From: Cohnella ginsengisoli
Lineage (GTDB): Bacteria > Bacillota > Bacilli > Paenibacillales > Paenibacillaceae
Direction: 5' to 3'
DNA: 64,000 nucleotides
Assembly (NCBI RefSeq): GCF_029525555.1
Contig: NZ_JAPDHZ010000008.1
Coordinates: 248,001-312,000, forward strand
Shown in pieces: positions 58,630 through 64,000 of the stretch (position 1 is its first letter; the number at the start of each line of letters is the position of its first letter). Under the pieces are notes generated by a model. The model was not told the DNA's origin and made no database searches. It saw only the letters and a program-made list of their open reading frames with translations. A program made the position numbers and the translations under genes.

Positions 58630-59880
58630 TCAGACTTGAACCGTCTCCGCCTCCGATTGCCCCTCCTGCAAGCTGCCGGATGGTCCGAAAAACTCGAAGC
58701 GAATCCGCTCCTCCTCAATCCCCCACGCCCGCAGCGCGGCATACACCGTCTTCATAAACGGGGTCGGTCCGCAGAAGTAGAAGCTCGCCTCCGTCGTCGG
58801 AACGACCTGCTGGAGCCAGGACAGATCGACGTAGCCCTCCTTGTGAAAAGCCCCCGTCTCCCGGTCCGATGCCGACGGACGGCTGTAGCACCAGTGCGCG
58901 GACACGCGCGCGTTGCTAGCCGCGACTTCCTCCGCTTCCTGACGCAGCGCATGCGCGTCCCCGCTTCGCGCCGCATGAATGAACGCGATCTCGCGATCGG
59001 GCTGGGCGGCCGCCGCGGCCTTCAGCATGCTCACCATCGGCGTCAGTCCCACGCCGCCGCTAATGAGCACGAGTGGCCGGGTGTCCGCCCGGTCGAGGAC
59101 GAACTCGCCCGCCGGCGCCGACAGATGCAGCACATCCCCTTCCCCCACTTGCGCGTGCAGGTAAGACGACACTTTGCCGGCCGGCTTGCCGGGAAGCGCA
59201 TCTTCCCTTTTCACCGAGATTCGGTAATACGGCTTGCCGGGCGCATCCGACAGGCTGTACTGGCGGATATGCGTATTCGTCTCGCCCGGAATGTCCAGCC
59301 GCACGCTGATATACTGCCCGGGCTCGAAGGACGCGACCGCTCCGCCGTCCGCCGGCACCAGGTAGAACGACGTGACGACGTCGCTCTCCGCCGCCTTGCG
59401 CGCGACGCGGAACGCCCTGAAGCCCGCCCAGCCGCCGTCCTGCTTTTCCGCCTCCTCATACATGCCTTCCTCGACGCCGATGAAGACCTTCGCGATGATG
59501 CCGTAAGCCTCCGCCCACGCCTGCAAAATGTCGTCCGTCGCCGCGTCGCCGAGCACGTCCTTGATCGCGCCCAGCAGATACTTGCCGACGATCGGATACT
59601 GATCGGCCGTCACGCCGAGGCTGCGGTGCTTGTGCGCGATCTGCTTCACGACCGGCAGGATCGACTCCAGCTTGTCGATGTGCAGCGCCGCCGCATATAC
59701 GACGTTGGCAAGCGCCGTCTGCTGCCTGCCCTGGCTCTGGTTGGCATGGTTGAACAGATTGAGCAGCTCCGGATGGGCGGCGAACATCGTCTGGTAGAAG
59801 CGCTTCGTGATCGCGGTGCCGTGCTGCTCGAGCACGGGCACCGTGGATTTGATGATCTCTATCGTTCGGGAACTTAGCAT
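58630..59880 (-). CDS. hmp: Flavohemoprotein, nitric oxide dioxygenase
   Basis: 416-residue three-domain enzyme converting NO and O2 to nitrate with NAD(P)H. Globin domain (about 1-145: TVPVLEQHGTAITKRFYQTMF with Tyr B10; proximal His in IAHKHRSLGV), FAD domain with RQYSLSD (about 205) and NAD domain with ISGGVGLTPMVSML and FYFCGPTPFM. ATG at 59880 follows GGAG by 8 bases; the frame upstream to 59973 lies in the promoter. Convergent with the Crp/Fnr gene. Its promoter has a class II Crp-type site. Confidence 0.96.
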   Translation of the reverse strand: MLSSRTIEIIKSTVPVLEQHGTAITKRFYQTMFAAHPELLNLFNHANQSQGRQQTALANVVYAAALHIDKLESILPVVKQIAHKHRSLGVTADQYPIVGKYLLGAIKDVLGDAATDDILQAWAEAYGIIAKVFIGVEEGMYEEAEKQDGGWAGFRAFRVARKAAESDVVTSFYLVPADGGAVASFEPGQYISVRLDIPGETNTHIRQYSLSDAPGKPYYRISVKREDALPGKPAGKVSSYLHAQVGEGDVLHLSAPAGEFVLDRADTRPLVLISGGVGLTPMVSMLKAAAAAQPDREIAFIHAARSGDAHALRQEAEEVAASNARVSAHWCYSRPSASDRETGAFHKEGYVDLSWLQQVVPTTEASFYFCGPTPFMKTVYAALRAWGIEEERIRFEFFGPSGSLQEGQSEAETVQV

Positions 59881-59920
59881 ATCAGTTCTCCTCGCTTTCA
59901 TGGACTTGGGATGAACCAAG

Positions 59921-59962
59921 TATATAAAAGCCGGGGGCCGCGCGAATGTGATCTCGATCACA
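59921..59962 (-). promoter_or_regulatory. hmp promoter with Crp-type activator site
   Basis: TGTGATCTCGATCACA (59947-59962) is a perfect 16-bp palindrome. The minus-strand -10 TATACT is at 59921-59926, which puts the palindrome centre about 41 bases upstream of the expected transcription start, the class II activation position. Confidence 0.75.
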
Positions 59963-60002
59963 CCAAATCGCAAGGATGTGTGAAGAATAGGCCGAAGACG
60001 GA

Positions 60003-61209
60003 TCAGGCTTTACTCAGGTAAGCGTTCAATCGTTCTGAAAATAAAAGCATCGCCGCGGTCGAGAGCGCGAGGTACGACGGGAAGATGCCGATGGTCGAAT
60101 GCGAGGCGAGAAAGCCGAGCAGCGGCGGCATCAGCGTGCTGCCGGTATAGGCGACGGCCATCTGGTAGCCCATGATGGACGGGGCATGCCGCTTGCCGAA
60201 CCGAACCGGCGTCTCGTGCAGCATGCACGGATAGATCGGGGCGAGACCCAAACCGACGATCATCAAGCCCGCGAACGAGAAGCCCGCCGGCAGCGGGAGG
60301 ACGAGCAGCGCGGCGCCTGCCAGCGCCGTGGCCTGCCCGCAGCGGATGAGCGCGCGGTTGCCGACCTTGAAGGTGACGAAGCCCGTGATCAGCCGGCCGA
60401 TCGTGATACCCATATAGTACATCGACACCCATTGCGCCGCGGTCGAGGCGGACAGGCCTTTAACGCCGACGAGATAGCTGCTGCCCCACAAGCCGGCGGT
60501 CGATTCGACGCTGCAATAGAACAAAAAGGAGACGAGCGCCAGCTTGACGCCCTTGACCCGCAGGGGCTTGGTCGGCCCGGCGGCCCCGGCGTCTTCTGCC
60601 CGCAGCGCCGCCTCCTCCGCCGCCAGACCGGCGGACGTGCGCTCGCGGCTACGCGCCACCCGGTCCCATAAGGGCAGAGAAGCGAACAAAATGACCACGA
60701 GGACGAATTGGATCCCCGCCACGGCGAGATATCCGTCTCGCCAGGAGCCCGAGCCCGCATCCGCGATATAGCTCGCCATGATCATAGGCCCCAACGTGGC
60801 GCCCACGCCCCAGAAGCAGTGCAGCCAGCTCATGTGCCGGGCTTCGTAATGCTCGGCCACGTAGTTGTTGAGCCCGGCATCCACGGAGCCGCCGCCGAGT
60901 CCGAGCGGGATGGCGAAGAGGACGAGCCAGATCAGCGAGGGCGACTGCGAAAAGCCAAGCAGCGCGCCCGCGGTCATCACGCAGCTGACCGCAGCGGCTT
61001 TTCCCGTGCCGAACCGCTTGAGTACGGCTCCGCTCGCCAGGCTGGACACGATCGTGCCCGCCGCGACGATCATGTAGAGAACGCCCGCGGTGCCGAGCGG
61101 CGCGTCCATGTCCGCATGCATCACGGGCCAGGAGGCGCCCAACAGCGAATCGGGCAAGCCCAGGCTGATAAACGCCAGATAAATAAGCAGTAAAAAAGAA
61201 GGTTGCCAT
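60003..61209 (-). CDS. MFS transporter, fucose-permease-like (frame broken)
   Basis: About 402 residues, 12 membrane segments. ATG at 61209 with AAAGGAG 9 bases upstream. The N-terminus breaks at the A6 run 61192-61197 (plus strand); with five it reads MATFFLLLIYLAFISLGLPD and continues SLLGASWPVMHADMDAPLGT. The GLPDSLLGASWP segment is typical of the FucP/YfkF-like sugar MFS branch. It starts 60 bases after the ROK regulator stop, in the same direction, so the regulator probably controls it. A sugar or sugar-derivative substrate is inferred. Confidence 0.85.
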
Positions 61210-61268
61210 CGCTTGCTTGCTCCTTTAAATCTTTAGGTCTATAACTTTGAAAGCCGATGTGCCGGAAA

Positions 61269-62297
61269 TCATACGCTCGCGCCAGAGATCATACGATGAA
61301 GCCCAAGGCTCCGCAGACCGTCCAGATAATCCTGCCGCCAGTCGCTCGCGGTCAGGCGCGGCAAATGCGCCGGAGGCACGTAGGCGGCGCTTCGCTCCGC
61401 GATCCGGCCCAGCAGCTTCTCGCTCACCTCGTCCCGGCAAAACACGATCGTATGCGGATTCAAAATCGCCGTGCAGGAGGCGACCATCCGGCTGACGGCG
61501 TCCAGTTCCCTTTCGTTCATCTGCCCCGGCGGGGACGCTTGGGCGCGATCCAGCGCCTGGGTGAAGTTGCGGTCTTCGTATTGGGGCAGGAAGGATACCT
61601 CTCCGGCGAAAAAGGTGCTGCCGCGCACGATGTCCCCGTTCACGAGGATGCCGGCGCCCGGACCGTTCTGGCCGAAGTACAGGTAGACGATCGACGGATT
61701 GACGTGCTCGCTCTTCTTTTCGTTGAAGCCCAGGACGGCGGCGTTCATGTCGTTTTCAATGACGACCGGGATCCGGAACCGCGCCTCCAGGTATCCCTTC
61801 AGATCGAAGTCTTGGTACGCCTCGTAGCACGGAATGAAAATAATCCGTCCGTTGTTGACCGACCCGGGGATGCCGACGGCCACGGCGCGGATTCTGGGCT
61901 GTCGGGCGAGGATCTGCGCGATGAACGCCGCCAAAGTCTCTGCGTCGCCTTCAAGCAGGCTCGACGTCGAGCCCTGTTCCTTGGCTTCGCCCAGGCAATT
62001 GAAGATCGAGTAATGGGTCTCGTGCTTCTCCAAAAACAGGGCGAGCCCCAGCATATGCTCCGGATTGTACGCGTAACGCTGCGCCCGCCGTCCGCCGCTG
62101 GACGCGTCGAGCCCCGCCGTGAACAGCTCTCCCTCGCTCTCCATGTCGGCCAGAAACTTGCTGATCGTCGGGAAGCTGATGCCCAGCATGCGGCTGAGCT
62201 CGGCCTTGGTCATGCCGCCGTGCGTGAGCAGCGCGGCGCGTATGCCGCTGTAGATCAATCTGCTGCGATCCTTCGGCGTCGCAATTCGTTGTTTCAC
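61269..62297 (-). CDS. ROK-family transcriptional repressor
   Basis: 342 residues, intact. GTG at 62297. N-terminal winged helix (LLTHGGMTKAELSRMLGISFPTISKFL, about 23-50) and a ROK kinase-like sugar-binding fold (AVAVGIPGSVNNG, ENDMNAAVLG, YFGQNGPGAGILVNGD). The Cys-rich zinc motif of true ROK kinases is missing (GEVSFLPQYED instead), so it senses rather than phosphorylates a sugar. A 24-bp palindrome lies 28 bases before the start. Confidence 0.9.
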   Translation of the reverse strand: MKQRIATPKDRSRLIYSGIRAALLTHGGMTKAELSRMLGISFPTISKFLADMESEGELFTAGLDASSGGRRAQRYAYNPEHMLGLALFLEKHETHYSIFNCLGEAKEQGSTSSLLEGDAETLAAFIAQILARQPRIRAVAVGIPGSVNNGRIIFIPCYEAYQDFDLKGYLEARFRIPVVIENDMNAAVLGFNEKKSEHVNPSIVYLYFGQNGPGAGILVNGDIVRGSTFFAGEVSFLPQYEDRNFTQALDRAQASPPGQMNERELDAVSRMVASCTAILNPHTIVFCRDEVSEKLLGRIAERSAAYVPPAHLPRLTASDWRQDYLDGLRSLGLHRMISGASV

Positions 62298-62324
62298 GGG
62301 GGGTTACCGCCTTTCGCAGCATCG

Positions 62325-62348
62325 ACTTATTAAAACACTTTAATAAGT
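62325..62348 (-). promoter_or_regulatory. ROK operator
   Basis: Perfect inverted repeat with arms ACTTATTAAA and TTTAATAAGT around ACAC, 28 bases upstream of the ROK gene. AT-rich palindromes of this type are usual for XylR/NagC-type repressors; autoregulation and control of the linked transporter are inferred. Confidence 0.75.
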
Positions 62349-62390
62349 GGTTGTCGCAAGTTTAACAGATGCGGCGCGCTTTGAACAGCA

Positions 62391-62420
62391 CAAAAGAGAG
62401 GGGCGGTCCCCCCCTCTCCG
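62391..62420 (-). terminator. Terminator beyond the repeat array
   Basis: Minus-strand stem GGAGAGGGG/CCCCTCTC followed by TTTTGTG. It lies about 265 bases after the MFS stop at 62684, so the transcript of that gene would include the whole repeat array. Confidence 0.6.
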
Positions 62421-62460
62421 TGTGAGCATCTATTCCGGAGCAACGCCGCAGCGAGGCCCG

Positions 62461-62695
62461 ATAGCGATATGCCGCATCCTTATTTCGGCGCTGACTGCTG
62501 ATTCGGGCCAAATAACGCTGTGTGACATCACTATTTCGGCGCAGTTCCGATTCTAGGCCGCAATAGCGATATGCCGCATCTTTATTTAGGCACTGACGCA
62601 TGTTACAGGCAAAATAATGATGCGCGACATCCTTATTTCGGCGCAATACCGTTCTCAATTCTCGATAGCGATAGTCCGCATCCTTATTTCGACGC
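62461..62695. repeat. Array of five hairpin repeats, about 51-bp period
   Basis: Units begin at about 62461, 62511, 62562, 62613 and 62664. Each has a conserved part of about 32 bases containing an imperfect stem of form AATAA-GATG-GCG-CATC-TTATT followed by TCGGCGC, and a variable 19-base part. Only one strand is conserved in sense. The last unit enters the MFS coding region. The 51-bp period equals that of the unrelated-looking array at 105-240. Confidence 0.7.
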
Positions 62696-63908
62696 AGCGA
62701 CCGCCGCAGCGCTTGGCCGGGCTGCCAGCTTCCGGTACACCTTCGCGTACACCCAGACGGCGTTGATCAGCAGCAGCACGCCGGTCAAGCCGAACACGTA
62801 CCGGAGGCCGAACCAAGCGGCGACCTGGCCGCCAAGCACGGATCCAGCGAACACGCCCAGATAGCCCGCGGACATGGAGAATCCGAACACCCTGCCCGTG
62901 ATCTGCTGCGGCGTGATCTTTTTTGAGCAAGATATTGACCGCCGGCGTGAGGCCGGCTGACGTCAGTCCCAGCAAAAAGCGCAGGACCATGAGCTGCCAC
63001 GGGGCGGTCACGAACGCTTGGGGAATGAACAGCAAGCCCGCGGCGGTTATCGATGCCAGCATGACCTTGTGCGCGCCGATCCGGTCGGAAAGCTTGCCGA
63101 GCCGCGGCGCGGCGAAGATGTTGGCGAGGCCCGACGCCGAGAACGTAATGCCGGCGATCAGCGCGACATGGCCTGCGCCGCCGGATAGATGCGTGATATA
63201 GACGGTGAGGATCGGCTCTACCGAGTACAAGGCGACCGTGAGCACGAAAAACGTCGCGAACAGGATCAGCGTGAGGCTCTTGTCCGGCACGGAATCCCAT
63301 ACCTCCCTGAACCGACGCACCTGCATCTTGTTCCCGCGGACGAACGACTCCCGTACGAATAGCGCGGTCGCGACGAAGGCGACGAACAGCAGCGCGCCCG
63401 TTAAAAAGAACACGTCGCGCATCCCGAGGTTCTCGCCGATGAAGCCGCCGACCGTCGGACCGAGCAGCGATCCGGCGATGCTCGCCGTAGAGAGGGTAGC
63501 GAGCGCGTAGCCCGCATGCTCCTTGTCCGTCTGCGTCGCGATCATGGTCGTGCAGGCCGTCCCGTATCCCGTGATGACGCCTTGCAGCAGCCGGAGCCCG
63601 ATCAGCGCGTACACGTTGTGCGCGAAGCCCATGCAGCCGATGACGATCGCCATGCCAAGGCTCGCGCGCAGCAGCATCGGCTTGCGTCCGAACCGGTCGG
63701 CCGCGTGCCCCCAGATCGGCGAGAAGATCGCCGACACGATAAACGTAATGCCGAACGCGAGACCGGACAGCTGGGAGACGTACGCTTTATCTTCAATGCC
63801 CAGATGCTGGATAAACAGCGGCAGCACCGGGGCGAGCTGGCTCATGCCGATGCCCGTGACGAACATCCCGAACCAGCATACGATCAGGTTTCTTTTCCAT
63901 ATCGGCAT
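62684..63908 (-). CDS. MFS drug-efflux-type transporter (frame broken)
   Basis: About 408 residues, 12 membrane segments. ATG at 63908 with AAGG 10 bases upstream (a TTG at 63917 is an alternative). MFS signature GHAADRFGRKPMLLRASLG at about 65-85 and a DHA1-type C motif GPTVGGFIGE suggest proton-driven multidrug export (MdtG/YkuC-like). The frame breaks at the T6 run 62919-62924 (plus strand); with five, NILLKKITPQQITGRVFGFS continues to AAAVAASK at 62684. Substrate unknown. Confidence 0.87.
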
Positions 63909-63960
63909 AGCCGACAAGCCTTCTTTCAGCCGCGGGAACGGTAGCCGGCCCCGCGATTCG

Positions 63961-64000
63961 TTAAAACAGCCTGCTCGCCCATTCCTTCGCGGTAAGCACG
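63961..64000 (-). CDS. Possible 3' end of a gene cut by the right edge
   Basis: Minus-strand frame ending VLTAKEWASRLF with TAA at 63961-63963. The tail looks protein-like, but only 12 codons are present and no family can be named. Confidence 0.3.
   Translation of the reverse strand, partial: VLTAKEWASRLF

Noticed and set aside
62461..62695. Five regularly spaced repeats considered as a CRISPR array
   Set aside because: The conserved parts diverge among units, the intervening 19-base parts are partly similar, and no cas gene is nearby.

Overview
The window looks like chromosomal DNA from a high-GC, spore-former-type Firmicute close to Cohnella/Paenibacillus. This is an inference from Gram-positive ribosome-binding sites (AAGGAG/GGAGG), SLH-domain surface proteins, LplB/LplC/LipO-like ABC transporters, a membrane-anchored YesN-like AraC regulator and ECF/anti-sigma pairs. 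No rRNA, tRNA, CRISPR array, insertion sequence or prophage was recognised.

Layout. 1-3586: hairpin repeats and a three-gene sugar ABC importer (lipoprotein plus two permeases). 3865-6859: a family 2 glycoside hydrolase. 7185-9438: a membrane AraC regulator. 9563-17336 (minus strand): an importer operon carrying an N-acylamino-acid racemase, a nitrilase-fold hydrolase, a GNAT acyltransferase and an M20 deacylase. 17555-32941: three giant secreted heparinase II/III-family proteins sharing a 75-residue repeat module. 33120-37434: aldo/keto reductase, ArsR plus AHSA1 pair, RidA, and a secreted duplicated His-bearing protein divergent from an ECF sigma/anti-sigma pair (37613-39038). 39170-43317: M14 peptidase, Fur-box siderophore lipoprotein, acetyltransferases. 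43318-53010: two SLH proteins, an Ig-like/DUF1533-like protein and a histidine kinase/SARP-type response regulator. 53219-56782: Rrf2 regulator and an ECF41 sigma with its epimerase and carboxymuconolactone decarboxylase partners. 56883-59880: PNPOx protein, small membrane protein, Crp/Fnr regulator and flavohemoglobin. 60003-63908: a ROK regulator with an MFS transporter, a repeat array and a second MFS transporter.

Regulatory logic is the most rewarding part. Three promoters (in front of the SLH unit at 45.5 kb, the Ig-like/SLH unit at 49.9 kb and the kinase/regulator operon at 53.1 kb) share three GTC half-sites spaced 10 and 11 bp, at an identical distance from a TATACT -10 box and with no -35 box. 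This predicts a self-regulated SARP-type surface-protein regulon. A second shared promoter (two TTACACTTTTTT-like boxes 43 bp apart) links the racemase operon, the heparinase locus and the AraC regulator. Paired ECF promoters, a class II Crp site in front of hmp, twin Rrf2 operators, a ROK operator and a Fur box can also be read directly.

Caveat: 21 reading-frame breaks occur, all at or beside homopolymer runs, and 20 of them behave as one extra base. They are almost certainly sequencing or assembly errors. Genes affected are given as full spans with the break position.
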